A stretch of DNA of 64,000 nucleotides from positions 240,114 to 304,113 of the forward strand of contig GG774889.1 in NCBI GenBank assembly GCA_000163695.1. The letters run 5' to 3'. Of the stretch, positions 42,660 to 51,917 are shown piece by piece. Positions within the stretch are counted from its first letter, which is position 1. Every line of letters starts with the position of its first letter. Source of the stretch: Bacteroidetes oral taxon 274 str. F0058. Lineage in GTDB: Bacteria; Bacteroidota; Bacteroidia; Bacteroidales; Paludibacteraceae. The notes under the pieces are model-generated. The model was not told where the DNA came from and did no database searches. It worked only from the letters and a program-made list of their open reading frames with translations. A program made the position numbers and the translations under genes.

Positions 42660-44027
42660 TTATGGGTGAATATCAATTACATACCTTTGTGTATGGCAAT
42701 AATTATGTTTGTCTTCTATTACAAACTTATATTTGTATGAACCGTTCTCCAAATATCGAGATATATAAACCCAACGGTCATCAGTTCTTTTCCATCCGAA
42801 ATTGATATGCAGGTAGTCGGCAGGCAGATTTTGCCGAAGTTTACCTTCGCAGTCTATGCGTCTGCCTGCTATCATACGTTTATATCCGTCTATCACGAAT
42901 GCGTGTCCATTCTTTATATCGCCCTTCCAGAAGATTTTTTGCTTTTCCCCTCCTCTGTTGGCACCTTTCGGAGGTAACCCGCACATAAACACGGGACGTC
43001 TGTTGGCAACTATCTCGTTTTTTATACTCGGGTAGTCGAAGCCTACACTCAATTTCATCTTTTTGTTGTACCCGAACTTGAATTTAAGAATGTGTACAGC
43101 CTCCTCCGGAAACATAAATGTACCGTCATTGGAGCTAAAAATAACTTTTACACTGAAGTATATGTCAGCCAATAGACCGGCAACAGCTTTTTCGCCTTCC
43201 GTCATATCTTCGTACTCTCCGTCACATTCATCGGGCATTATATCCCAGTCATAACGCTTGGGGTATTTGTGGTATCTCATTATCTGAGCCATAGCTACCG
43301 CTACGCAGCCCGTAGCGAATTTTTTTTGGAAAAGGGGATGTTTTGTATAACAATTATATGGTTTCCCTTGTTCCCAATGTGTCTGTATTAGCGGACCTAC
43401 TTGGAATAGGACGGTGTCGGGCAGACGTTTTTTTGCAGGTTGTCCTTCGCAAGGGTCGTGGTAGGAGTCTTCCGGCTTTTCGCATTCTGTTAGGACTACC
43501 CACTTCATAGGGTCGTAGTCCTTCCACGAGTGTCCGCTGAGATCGCCTGCCGATAGTCGCATTTGGTCACTACTGAAGTCCTGTGCTATTAATTTATTGA
43601 CAGCGATAGCTTCATTTATCATACAGCTGAATGGGTCTGTGCCCTCGTCTGTCTGAGGCGAGTAATACCCCGTAGTAGAGAAAGAGTATATGGGAGCATT
43701 CCTTATATCTGCTGTAAGTATCACATTGCCACGAGGCGAGAAGTTAACGGCATACATACATACCTTACCGTTTTCGTCGGTTATCGGTATTACCTCTTTT
43801 ATAGTGGCGTTTGCGAGGTCTTTGTCCATAGAGCCGATGAAGTGTTTGGCTACATCCTTTGCCATTTCGGGTGTAACCTGACATTTTCTATCCAGAGCCA
43901 AAGAGTTTAGTTTTTGTTTGGCTTCCTGAGTGTCCTCAGGTTTACTGACCATTGTTGCCTTGTCTGTACACGAGGCGAACAGCATCACTCCTACAAGGAG
44001 ACTAAAAAAGTACGTGTGTTTTTTCAT
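42660..44027 (-). CDS. C10-family (streptopain-like) cysteine protease, lipoprotein
   Basis: 455 residues. Signal MKKHTYFFSLLVGVMLFASC gives a lipid-acceptor Cys at residue 20. Residues 50-160 resemble the Spi-type propeptide (TPEMAKDVAKHFIG, ANATIKEVIPI, YAVNFSPRGNVILTADIR) that keeps the enzyme inactive. The catalytic domain starts around 205: catalytic Cys241 in FATGCVAVAMAQIMRYHKYP and His375 in NGHAFVIDGY. The usual GWGG segment after the His is changed to NFGWKRTDDRW. Streptopain and the Bfp proteases of Bacteroides fragilis belong here and cleave host or surface proteins. Three paralogous lipoproteins follow in the same transcript. Confidence 0.92.
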   Translation of the reverse strand: MKKHTYFFSLLVGVMLFASCTDKATMVSKPEDTQEAKQKLNSLALDRKCQVTPEMAKDVAKHFIGSMDKDLANATIKEVIPITDENGKVCMYAVNFSPRGNVILTADIRNAPIYSFSTTGYYSPQTDEGTDPFSCMINEAIAVNKLIAQDFSSDQMRLSAGDLSGHSWKDYDPMKWVVLTECEKPEDSYHDPCEGQPAKKRLPDTVLFQVGPLIQTHWEQGKPYNCYTKHPLFQKKFATGCVAVAMAQIMRYHKYPKRYDWDIMPDECDGEYEDMTEGEKAVAGLLADIYFSVKVIFSSNDGTFMFPEEAVHILKFKFGYNKKMKLSVGFDYPSIKNEIVANRRPVFMCGLPPKGANRGGEKQKIFWKGDIKNGHAFVIDGYKRMIAGRRIDCEGKLRQNLPADYLHINFGWKRTDDRWVYISRYLENGSYKYKFVIEDKHNYCHTQRYVIDIHP

Positions 44028-44067
44028 ATTGAAAATTTTAGTTAATTAAAATAATTTATATTTTCTG

Positions 44068-44075
44068 CAAAGGTA
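44068..44075 (-). promoter_or_regulatory. Promoter box of the C10 protease operon (TACCTTTG)
   Basis: TACCTTTG on the minus strand, 41 bases upstream of the protease ATG and just downstream of the Crp/Fnr regulator gene. Confidence 0.6.
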
Positions 44076-44127
44076 GTACTTTTATTGTCTCGATTTTTTA
44101 AAATATTTTAAAAAAAACGACAGTGTA

Positions 44128-44709
44128 TCAGTGCTTTTTGAGGTCGAGTATATACTCTCGTCGTACATTGCTAAGCCTCTGTTGCGTGATGCCGAGGTAC
44201 GAGGCTATGTGCCCGAGCGGAGAGCGTTGCAGAATGTCCGGATACTCATTCATCAGATGCAGGTATCGCTCTTTTGCCGAATTGAATTGCAGTCCGTATA
44301 TTTTGTCGTTGGTCTTGCGTATATTACGGCTGAATTCTTTCAGTATAAAATGGTATATCTTGGGGTTACGGTCGGCTAACTGCCGTAGCTTGTCGAATTG
44401 CGTTACTCGCATACAGCATTTTTCGAGAGTCTGGATATCGAATATATTGTCTCGTTCCAGAAATACTACCTCCGTAGAGAGGTAAAACGTCCCCTCTCCA
44501 TAGAAGAAGTGCGTTATATCTTTGCTGCCTTTCCTGTAACAAGTGCGAGCCAGTCCGTTCTCGAAGAAAATGACGTTATGCGAGTGGTTGCCTTGTTTTA
44601 TCAGGAGTTTGTCTTTAGGCTCTTCTCTGTATTCGAAGACACTGCAAAACATCGAGGCAACCTCTCGGTCGTATTCGAATTCAGACAAAATGTAATCGTA
44701 TAGATTCAT
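44128..44709 (-). CDS. Crp/Fnr-family transcriptional regulator
   Basis: 193 residues from the ATG at 44709 (MNLYDYILSEFEYDRE); a start nine codons earlier would overlap the promoter box. A cyclic-nucleotide-binding-like beta roll (about 25-120, KDKLLIKQGNHSHNVIFFENG) is followed by a long helix and a C-terminal HTH (SPLGHIASYLGITQQRLSNVRRE). No Cys cluster for an iron-sulfur centre is present. It lies 100 bases upstream of the C10 protease on the same strand and may control it; that is inference. Confidence 0.9.
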   Translation of the reverse strand: MNLYDYILSEFEYDREVASMFCSVFEYREEPKDKLLIKQGNHSHNVIFFENGLARTCYRKGSKDITHFFYGEGTFYLSTEVVFLERDNIFDIQTLEKCCMRVTQFDKLRQLADRNPKIYHFILKEFSRNIRKTNDKIYGLQFNSAKERYLHLMNEYPDILQRSPLGHIASYLGITQQRLSNVRREYILDLKKH

Positions 44710-44733
44710 AACCAACAATATTATTATACACCA

Positions 44734-44741
44734 CAAAGATA
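44734..44741 (-). promoter_or_regulatory. Promoter box of the Crp/Fnr gene (TATCTTTG)
   Basis: TATCTTTG on the minus strand, 25 bases upstream of the chosen ATG; it rules out the longer frame. Confidence 0.55.
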
Positions 44742-44915
44742 ATAAATATTATTGATAATTACATACTTTCGGTTTCTAAGCGGATTTGTCTTAGGATTTT
44801 GCCCGACGCGAGTTTTTTCGAGATAAGTGTTTACTCTTAGGACAAAGTAAGATTAAACGACACCAGTCTTACTTTTTTTAAAGCTTCAATATTATGATGA
44901 AATCACTTAGGCGGC

Positions 44916-47039
44916 TCAGTTCAATACCAGCCTCACGGTCTGCCCCTTCACTACTCTGCTGCCTGCCGCGAGCGACTGTTGTCTGACGGTGCCTCTCCCC
45001 GATATATGTACCCTAAGTCCGCTTCGCTCCATTAGGCAGACAGCGTCTTTGGCTCCCATACCCACTACGTTGGGGACGAGGTTTTGTACCAAGGGCAGCT
45101 CCGTGGAGCGTATCCTGAGGCTATCGCGGTGGACGATGAGCCATTCGGAGTCGGCGAAGTCGGACGATATATTGAGTTTGCGCAAGGTATATCGCAGTGC
45201 TTCCCGTCTGCCGTTTTTGACCGTCGGCAGATATTTTACGGTATCCTGTAAGCCTCCGACATCTATCGTGGTGTTGAGCGATACTATCTTTTCGGCTATA
45301 TTACGGAATACCTCGCAGCTCTGTGACCCCCAGATACCCTGTCGCTGCATAACCACTATGCACGAGTATTTTGGCTTGTCGGCGGGGAAATATCCGCAGA
45401 AACTCACTTGGTCGGTACTGATACCGTTTACCATAAACACCGCCGTGCCCGTTTTGCCTGCGAAACTCACCTTCGACGAGCGATAGGCGTATCCGGTGCC
45501 CCCTTTTTGTTCGACCACTTTACGCAACATTGTCTTCAGTTGCCCTATGGTGCGGGAGGAGGCTATCGACGAATTTACAGTTTTGGTAGAGAATGTGGTA
45601 ATTTTGCCGTTGTTGTTTATCTCCTTTACAATGAACGGATTTATCATTTTACCGTTGTTGGCAATGGCGTTGTAGAAGCGTAGCATATATATGGGAGGCA
45701 CTGCTACCTGATAGCCGAACGACATCGTAGGCAGGTCTATCTTGCTGATGGTGTCTTTTATATTCCAATAACGCATATAGCCTATCTTGAACCCTGTCGC
45801 TCCGGGTAGCCCGATGTCGAACGGTTCGTCTACTTTGGTCTTCTGTATGGCGTGGACAAACTGCATAGGATTGTTGCCGTAGCGATTGCCGATGACGTTC
45901 GATATACCGACATTCGACGAATAGACAAACATATCCGATGCCGTTATGGCACTCCACTCGGGGTGTGAATCGTGGTCGGCTACCTTGGGATATTGTTTGT
46001 TGAAAGCGTCTACTATCGTATCGGGAGTTATTGTCCCGTCTTCCAGAGCAACGAGCATTGTCAGCGTTTTGAATGTCGACCCCGGCGGATTGAGGTCGGA
46101 TATCGCCATATTGCCCGCCTCGAAGTAACCTTTGGGGCTGTAATACAGATTCGATATAGCCTTTATCTCACCTGTGGCTACCTCCATCAGTACGGCACAG
46201 CCCCTCTCGATACCGAGTTTTTGTGCCTGCTCCATCAGGCAACTCTGCACTATGTCTTGCATATCGATATTTAATGTGAGGGTTATATCCGCTCCGTTTA
46301 CCGCTCTTTTATATTCGTCGAAGACGGTACGCCGTCGGCTTATTTTCAGCGGATTACTTGTGCCTTCGATACCTCGCAGCAGCGAATCGAACTGTAGCTC
46401 TATGCCGAATCGTCCGTCGGTCTTCTGGCTTCGGTCGGTGAATACGTCGCCTATCGTACGCAGAGCGAGGTTGCCGTAAGGGTGAATACGTCGATTGACC
46501 TCTTCGGAAATCATACAGTCGTTGTATTTGCCGCCGGCGGAGTTGAGCAGCGGAAACTTCATAATATCCTTACGCTCGAGATAGTCTATGTTGCGTGATA
46601 TGAGCAGGACACGTTTTTTTGTATTGTAAGCCCTGTTTATGATATTGCTGTATTGCGAGGCAGAGGCATCGCCGAAATAACTTGATAGCAACGATGCGAG
46701 GCGGGCTACGCTGTCGGGGCAACTGAATTTTTTGTTCCTTGCCCTGAGGTCTTTCTCTATGGCACGCAGTTGTACTCCGTTGAAATATATCTTATACACC
46801 TTCATAGAGGCGGCTACGACCTCTTTCTGACCCTCCATATTGTAGCAATATATACTACCTCTAAGCGGTTCTACCGTGCGCGGCGTCATAGCACTCTTTA
46901 TTGTTTTCCCTATATCGTGCCAGACATCGCCTTTGATGTATTGTATCCCGACAATAGAACCTATGCAAAGAGCAAAAAGAACCAGAAAAAGTGCGTATAT
47001 CAGTGTAAAGCCGATAGATATCCTGCTTTTGGCGTCCAT
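44916..47039 (-). CDS. ftsI: Peptidoglycan transpeptidase FtsI (PBP2/3) with PASTA domain
   Basis: 707 residues. One N-terminal span (ISIGFTLIYALFLVLFALCIG), the PBP dimerisation domain (about 55-230, TVEPLRGSIY), then the transpeptidase domain with the active-site Ser in NPPGSTFKTL (about 320), SSN in VYSSNVGIS (about 375) and KTG in FAGKTGTAVF (about 528). A C-terminal PASTA domain (VPNVVGMGAKDAVCLMERSGLRVHI) is typical of Bacteroidota FtsI. It cross-links septal peptidoglycan. It is a lone gene with its own promoter, far from rsmH-ftsL. Confidence 0.95.
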   Translation of the reverse strand: MDAKSRISIGFTLIYALFLVLFALCIGSIVGIQYIKGDVWHDIGKTIKSAMTPRTVEPLRGSIYCYNMEGQKEVVAASMKVYKIYFNGVQLRAIEKDLRARNKKFSCPDSVARLASLLSSYFGDASASQYSNIINRAYNTKKRVLLISRNIDYLERKDIMKFPLLNSAGGKYNDCMISEEVNRRIHPYGNLALRTIGDVFTDRSQKTDGRFGIELQFDSLLRGIEGTSNPLKISRRRTVFDEYKRAVNGADITLTLNIDMQDIVQSCLMEQAQKLGIERGCAVLMEVATGEIKAISNLYYSPKGYFEAGNMAISDLNPPGSTFKTLTMLVALEDGTITPDTIVDAFNKQYPKVADHDSHPEWSAITASDMFVYSSNVGISNVIGNRYGNNPMQFVHAIQKTKVDEPFDIGLPGATGFKIGYMRYWNIKDTISKIDLPTMSFGYQVAVPPIYMLRFYNAIANNGKMINPFIVKEINNNGKITTFSTKTVNSSIASSRTIGQLKTMLRKVVEQKGGTGYAYRSSKVSFAGKTGTAVFMVNGISTDQVSFCGYFPADKPKYSCIVVMQRQGIWGSQSCEVFRNIAEKIVSLNTTIDVGGLQDTVKYLPTVKNGRREALRYTLRKLNISSDFADSEWLIVHRDSLRIRSTELPLVQNLVPNVVGMGAKDAVCLMERSGLRVHISGRGTVRQQSLAAGSRVVKGQTVRLVLN

Positions 47040-47078
47040 TGGAATTGTTGTCTGTTATTGTGTGTGGATAATAAGGTA

Positions 47079-47086
47079 CAAAGATA
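47079..47086 (-). promoter_or_regulatory. Promoter box of ftsI (TATCTTTG)
   Basis: TATCTTTG on the minus strand, 40 bases upstream of the ftsI ATG, overlapping the 3' side of the MATE gene region. Confidence 0.5.
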
Positions 47087-47093
47087 ATATTTT

Positions 47094-48455
47094 TTAAACA
47101 ACACCGCTTTGGGCTTCGGCTCGCCTAAACTCCTTTATCTGTGCGTAGATAAGCAATGCCGACATTACGATAGATATTGCGTCGGAGGCAGGCATAGCTA
47201 TCCATACACCGCTGATACCGTAGTAATGTGGCAAGATAAAGAGAAACGGAATGAGAAATATCACCTGACGCGTCAATGATAAGAATATCGCCTTGCCCGG
47301 TTTGCCGATGCTTTGGAAAAAAGTAGAGACTACCATCTGAAAACCGATGAGCGGATAGAATAAAAAGACTATCCTCAGCCCGCGTTCGGAGTGAGTTATC
47401 AATTCGAGGTCGGAGGTAAACATCGATACTATCTGATGTGGCATCAACTGAGCCGTCAGGAATCCTACACTCATTATTAGCGTAGCTATTATGACGGATT
47501 TCTTCAATACCTCGGTTACTCTGGGATATAGCCTTGCTCCGTAGTTGTAGCCGGCGATAGGCTGCATACCTTGGTTTAGTCCGATGACAATCATCACGAA
47601 AAGCATTGCTATACGGTTTACTATGCCGAACGCCCCGACCGCCATATCGCCTCCGTATTTGAGCAGCCCCTGATTGATAATGATGACAATCACCGACGAG
47701 GCGGTGTTCATAAGGAATGGCGACAGACCAATGGCAATCGAATCGAAAGCTATCTTGCTATTGAACTGCAGAGCCTGCCGTTGTATCTTGAGGAAACTGT
47801 CGCGACGATTGAATAGATGTAGCTGCCATACAAGTACCACCACCTGAGAGATGATTGTCGCCAGGGCACTGCCACGCATACCCCACCCAAAACCAAAGAT
47901 AAACAGCGGGTTGAGTATCACATTTACAACGACCGTCATAATGGTTGCCGTCATAGATTTCAGAGGTTGCCCCGAGGCTCTTATCAGTGCGTTGAAGCTG
48001 AAATAGAGGTGAGTGATTACCGTCCCGCTCAATATTATGAACATAAAATCGTAGGCATACGGCAGCGTATCTTCGCTCGCTCCGAAGAAATAGAGTATCG
48101 GTTTCAGGAATATTAGCGTAGGTATGGTAAATATTACGCTGATTATCAATATCATCAGGAATACGTTGCCTACTATCTTATTGGCGCTGTCGTAGTCTTT
48201 CTGCCCCAACCTCATCGAGAGCAAAGCGGAAGCTCCCACACCTACCATTGTACCGAGTGCAGCGGAGAGGTTCATCAGTGGGAACGTGATAGCCAATCCT
48301 GATATAGCCAAAGGACCTACTCCGTGACCGATAAATATGCTGTCGGTGATGCTGTACAGAGCAGCGGCAGTAGTGGCTATGATAGATGGGATAGCATACT
48401 GCATCAGCAGTTTGCCTATATTTTGGGTGCCAAGTTCGAGAGGTGTGTTTTTCAC
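47094..48455 (-). CDS. MATE-family efflux transporter (NorM/MepA-like)
   Basis: 453 residues, about 12 spans. The N-terminus ELGTQNIGKLLMQYAIPSIIATTAAALYSITDSIFIGH is the MATE signature of the MepA-like branch, different from the DinF-like one at 18911. The second half repeats it with NRIAMLFVMIVIGLNQGMQPIAGYNYGAR. The substrate is unknown; multidrug cations are typical. It ends 55 bases upstream of the ftsI start and has its own promoter. Confidence 0.93.
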   Translation of the reverse strand: MKNTPLELGTQNIGKLLMQYAIPSIIATTAAALYSITDSIFIGHGVGPLAISGLAITFPLMNLSAALGTMVGVGASALLSMRLGQKDYDSANKIVGNVFLMILIISVIFTIPTLIFLKPILYFFGASEDTLPYAYDFMFIILSGTVITHLYFSFNALIRASGQPLKSMTATIMTVVVNVILNPLFIFGFGWGMRGSALATIISQVVVLVWQLHLFNRRDSFLKIQRQALQFNSKIAFDSIAIGLSPFLMNTASSVIVIIINQGLLKYGGDMAVGAFGIVNRIAMLFVMIVIGLNQGMQPIAGYNYGARLYPRVTEVLKKSVIIATLIMSVGFLTAQLMPHQIVSMFTSDLELITHSERGLRIVFLFYPLIGFQMVVSTFFQSIGKPGKAIFLSLTRQVIFLIPFLFILPHYYGISGVWIAMPASDAISIVMSALLIYAQIKEFRRAEAQSGVV

Positions 48456-48481
48456 TTTTTTGCAGGACGTATTTACGAAGA

Positions 48482-48489
48482 CAAAAGTA
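48482..48489 (-). promoter_or_regulatory. Promoter box of the second MATE gene (TACTTTTG)
   Basis: TACTTTTG on the minus strand, 27 bases upstream of the ATG. Confidence 0.5.
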
Positions 48490-48640
48490 CAAAATTATTC
48501 ATTGATGTTCGAAAAAATAATTGATATGTTTATTACTGCCCACTTTTAAGGTATTTTAGGTGTTTTCGTGCCAAAATGTATGTGTCTTTTGTATGGAATT
48601 TCGTTCAGATATTGAAAATGGTTGATTTGGTGAAATATAA

Positions 48641-48677
48641 AAAAGAGACTCTCCCGAGTTAGGACAGTCTCTTTTTT
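48641..48677 (-). terminator. Terminator of the M13 peptidase gene
   Basis: The stem AAAAGAGACT / AGTCTCTTTT with a further TCC/GGA pairing. The T-run reads on both strands. It lies about 20 bases past the peptidase stop on the minus strand. Confidence 0.85.
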
Positions 48678-48696
48678 GTTTCGACGATATTTTAGC

Positions 48697-50751
48697 TTAC
48701 CATATCAGAGCACGCTTTTCGGGAGCAAGATACATCTTGTTGCCCTCTTTGAGTTTGTATGTTTCGGCGAATGCGTTGATATGCGGCAAGGTAGCATTTA
48801 CACGCCAGCGACCGAGCGAGTGGGGGTCTTCTTTGGTCAGACGTACTATCTCTTCGTCGCGTACATTACCTGCCCATACCTGAGCGTAGGATATGAAGAA
48901 ACGTTCGGCTGCACTGTATCCGTCCATTTCGCCTCCGTTGACCTGTCCCTCTTTGATAGCTTTCTGCATAGCAACGAACGAGATATTCACTCCGCCGTTG
49001 TCGGCAATGTTTTCGCCGAGAGTAAATTTACCGTTGGCAAATGTACCCTTGATAACCTCTATTCCGTTGAACCAGTCGACGAGTATCTGTGTGCGAGCCT
49101 TGAAGTTTTCGTCGTCGGCTTTGCTCCACCAGTTTACCAGATTACCCTCTTTGTCGTAGTTGCGTCCTTGGTCGTCGAAGCCGTGCGACATCTCGTGTCC
49201 TATCACTACGCCGATGGCACCGTAGTTTACGGCGTCGTCTGCCTTAGCGTTGAAGAACGGCGGTTGCAGAATACCGGCGGGGAAACATATTTCGTTGGTA
49301 GTGGGGTTGTAGTAGGCGTTGACCGTCTGCGGGTTCATATGCCATTCGGATTTGTCCACAGGTTTGCCTATCTTGGAGAGTTCGTAGGCAGTCTCGAATT
49401 TGGAGGCAGCTTCGACGTTTTCGTAATACGATTTCGAGCGGTCGATGTCGAGACCCGAATAATCGCGCCACTTGTCGGGATAACCTATCTTCACCGTGAA
49501 AGCATCGAGTTTTTCGTACGACTTTTGTTTGGTGGAGTCTTGCATCCAAGTGTTGGCGGCAATACGTTCTTTGAGAGCCACCTTGAGGTTGTCTACAAGC
49601 TGTATCATACGTTTTTTAGATGCTTCGGGGAAGTATTTTCGTACATAAATCTGTCCGACAGGCTCACCAAGATAGTTTTCTACGACGGCAGTTATACGTT
49701 TCCAACGCGGACGTTGCTCTTTGATACCCGAAAGCGTTTTGCTGTAGAATTCGAAGTTGGCATCTACGAACGCTTTGCTCAGATATGGAGCGGCACCCGA
49801 GATGGCACGTGTGGCGAGGTAATGTTTTACTGTGCCGAAATCGGCTTTTTGCAGAATACCGTTGAGGCTCTTGATGTAAGCGACTTGTCCTACGTTTATT
49901 TTGTCGAGCTTCAGACCCAATATCTGCGTGTACTTGTCGAGGTCTATGACGGGCAACATCTTTTTAACCTGGTCGAAACTCATTATGTTTTTGGTAACAA
50001 ACGGGTCGCGCATCGTGTTTTTGTCCATAAAAGCCTTTGCTATCTGAGTCTCGAAAGCGAGTATCTTACGGGCAGCGTCTTCTTCTTTGCCCTCTATGCG
50101 GGCTATCTTGTTGTAACCCGAAAGTTTGATGATATCGGTAAGGTACTTTACGTAAGCCTTGCGTTGCGGCTCGAAGTTCTTTTCGAGATAATAGTCTCTG
50201 TCGCCGATGCCGAGCCCAGTCTGCCACATCCACGCTATGCACTGTTTGCTGTCGTCGGGGTTGGCTTCGCCGAAGATGCCAAATAAGAGCGACGAACCGC
50301 TCAGAGCTGCATCTGCCAGATATGTCGTAAGGTCGGGCAATGCTTTGAGGTCGTTTACTTTTTTCAGGTCGGCTTCGATGGGTTTCGCTCCCTGCTGTTC
50401 GACAGCTGCCGAGTCCATACCGAGGTTGTACAAGTCGCCTATCTTCTGCTCGATAGAGCCTTTGGCGTTGTCTTTCTTGGCTATCTCCTCGATGACGCCT
50501 TTTATCTGCTCGCGGTTGTCTTCACGCAGTTTGTCGAATGTGCCGAAGCGTGCATATTCGTCCGTCAGCGGATTTTTTGCCATCCAGCCTCCGCAGGCGT
50601 ATTGGTAAAAGTCTTCGGTAGGCGATACCGTCGTGTCTAAGTATTCGGGGTTGATACCCGAAACAAGTTGCTCCTCGGCAGCTTTTTTGTTACCGCACGA
50701 AGAGACCAATGCTGCTGTTCCAATCATCATTACAAATAATGCTTTTTTCAT
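48697..50751 (-). CDS. pepO: M13-family zinc metallopeptidase (neprilysin/PepO-like), lipoprotein
   Basis: 684 residues from the ATG at 50751; a codon-4 upstream ATG at 50763 is possible. Signal MKKALFVMMIGTAALVSSC has the acceptor Cys at residue 19. The N-terminal M13 domain (DFYQYACGGWM to about 430) precedes the catalytic part: HEMSH zinc site in VVIGHEMSHGFDDQGR (about 517), third ligand Glu in GENIADNGGV (about 576), and the terminal ...LYLAPEKRALIW with the conserved end. It cleaves peptides of a few dozen residues in the periplasm or at the surface. Confidence 0.96.
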   Translation of the reverse strand: MKKALFVMMIGTAALVSSCGNKKAAEEQLVSGINPEYLDTTVSPTEDFYQYACGGWMAKNPLTDEYARFGTFDKLREDNREQIKGVIEEIAKKDNAKGSIEQKIGDLYNLGMDSAAVEQQGAKPIEADLKKVNDLKALPDLTTYLADAALSGSSLLFGIFGEANPDDSKQCIAWMWQTGLGIGDRDYYLEKNFEPQRKAYVKYLTDIIKLSGYNKIARIEGKEEDAARKILAFETQIAKAFMDKNTMRDPFVTKNIMSFDQVKKMLPVIDLDKYTQILGLKLDKINVGQVAYIKSLNGILQKADFGTVKHYLATRAISGAAPYLSKAFVDANFEFYSKTLSGIKEQRPRWKRITAVVENYLGEPVGQIYVRKYFPEASKKRMIQLVDNLKVALKERIAANTWMQDSTKQKSYEKLDAFTVKIGYPDKWRDYSGLDIDRSKSYYENVEAASKFETAYELSKIGKPVDKSEWHMNPQTVNAYYNPTTNEICFPAGILQPPFFNAKADDAVNYGAIGVVIGHEMSHGFDDQGRNYDKEGNLVNWWSKADDENFKARTQILVDWFNGIEVIKGTFANGKFTLGENIADNGGVNISFVAMQKAIKEGQVNGGEMDGYSAAERFFISYAQVWAGNVRDEEIVRLTKEDPHSLGRWRVNATLPHINAFAETYKLKEGNKMYLAPEKRALIW

Positions 50752-50806
50752 TTTGTCTCTCAATTATTTATTTTATAAATAGAAAATATTTTCTAAATCA
50801 AGGCTA

Positions 50807-50814
50807 CAAAGGTA
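50807..50814 (-). promoter_or_regulatory. Promoter box of the M13 peptidase gene (TACCTTTG)
   Basis: TACCTTTG on the minus strand, 56 bases upstream of the chosen ATG. Confidence 0.55.
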
Positions 50815-50930
50815 ATCATTTTTTTTTCGTTGCAGAAAAGAGAGTGTGTTCGGTTAATGAAAATCGAAAAATCAATATGTTGAAAAACTGCAAAAAACGC
50901 TGTCGATTTCGTCGGGTCGGAAATTTTATG

Positions 50931-50938
50931 TACATTTG
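50931..50938 (+). promoter_or_regulatory. Promoter box of the small lipoprotein gene (TACATTTG)
   Basis: TACATTTG on the plus strand, 35 bases upstream of the ATG at 50973. Confidence 0.5.
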
Positions 50939-50972
50939 CCGGCGATAATCACATAATAAAAAGTAGAAAAAT

Positions 50973-51365
50973 ATGCAGATAAAAATACTAAGAATACTGA
51001 CCGTCGTTTTTGCTGTCGTCTCTATCGTAGCGTGCTCGTCGGGTATTGCAGGCAAATGGACGGTACAGAAGTACGAAACCATCAACATCGGCGAACAGGG
51101 GGCAACCCTCCACAACATCGGTACTATCGAGTTTTTCAAAGACGGTACGGGGACCAAGAACCTGACTTTCGGCTTCGTAGGCGAGGAGCTACGCGACAGT
51201 ACGCCTCTACGCTGGGCGAAAAGCGGGGATAAGTATATCACTATCGAGAGCAACGGCTCTGAGTTGTCGAAGATATGGATTATAGTCAAAGACAAAGGCA
51301 ATTACCAAAAATGGCAGTCGACCGACGGTATCAATAGGGTTCAGACGCTCGAACTCAAACGGTAA
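50973..51365 (+). CDS. Small lipocalin-like lipoprotein
   Basis: 130 residues. The signal ends VVSIVACSSG with the acceptor Cys near residue 21. The mature part fits a lipocalin-like eight-strand pattern: GIAGKWTVQKYETINIG, IGTIEFFKDGTGTKNLTFGF, LRWAKSGDKYITIES and VQTLELKR. Such domains are common small Bacteroidota lipoproteins that bind small hydrophobic molecules or serve unknown roles. It is followed by a membrane protein gene in the same direction after 62 bases. Confidence 0.8.
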   Translation: MQIKILRILTVVFAVVSIVACSSGIAGKWTVQKYETINIGEQGATLHNIGTIEFFKDGTGTKNLTFGFVGEELRDSTPLRWAKSGDKYITIESNGSELSKIWIIVKDKGNYQKWQSTDGINRVQTLELKR

Positions 51366-51427
51366 AACGTAACCCTTGTTTTGTTGTTGTTATAAGGCGA
51401 CACCGAAAAACATTTTCCTCTGTCTTG

Positions 51428-51886
51428 ATGTACAAAATCGAAAAGAAATACCTGCTTTTGCTTGCAGGTCTGCTGTGGATGCCCGCAGGAGCGATGATTA
51501 CTTCCATAGGGCTGCCTTTCCTCAGCGAGTCGGCGTACATTGTGCCGATGATAGTGGGTGCGGTGGCGGTATTTATGATATTTTATTTCTTTATATTTTC
51601 GCCTCTGGTGTACAAGCACGAGAAGCGTATACGTGCCTACGACGCACAGCGACTGCCTTTTTGGTATTTTTTCGACCTCAAATCGTATCTGATAATGGCA
51701 ATGATGATGACCGTAGGCTATTCGTTGCGGACATTTCACCTCGTACCGACTTGGTTTATCGGATTCTTTTACACGGGGCTGGGCATTGCTTTGTTTGCCT
51801 GCGGATTTCGGTTTGCGTGGCGACACTGCCTGTATCACAAGGGACACCGCATTATTCCCCGACTGGAGAAGAGGACAAAAAAATGA
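51428..51886 (+). CDS. Four-span membrane protein of unknown function
   Basis: 152 residues from the ATG at 51428; a TTG one codon upstream is less likely. Four hydrophobic spans are visible: YLLLLAGLLWMPAGAMIT, IVPMIVGAVAVFMIFYFFIF, YLIMAMMMTVGYSLRTF and FIGFFYTGLGIALFACGFRF, with a basic tail. The family is not recognised. It follows the lipocalin-like gene and ends before a terminator, so the two probably form an operon. Confidence 0.75.
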   Translation: MYKIEKKYLLLLAGLLWMPAGAMITSIGLPFLSESAYIVPMIVGAVAVFMIFYFFIFSPLVYKHEKRIRAYDAQRLPFWYFFDLKSYLIMAMMMTVGYSLRTFHLVPTWFIGFFYTGLGIALFACGFRFAWRHCLYHKGHRIIPRLEKRTKK

Positions 51887-51917
51887 AAAACACATTTATC
51901 CGCCTCTCGGAAGAGAC

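Noticed and set aside
48571..48663. 28-codon plus-strand ORF
   Set aside because: It ends inside the terminator stem of the M13 peptidase gene and has no signal or motif.
48676..50286. 536-residue plus-strand open frame
   Set aside because: It lies antisense to the M13 peptidase, whose HEMSH site and full domain are conserved. The antisense product has no recognisable motif and reflects codon bias of the real gene.
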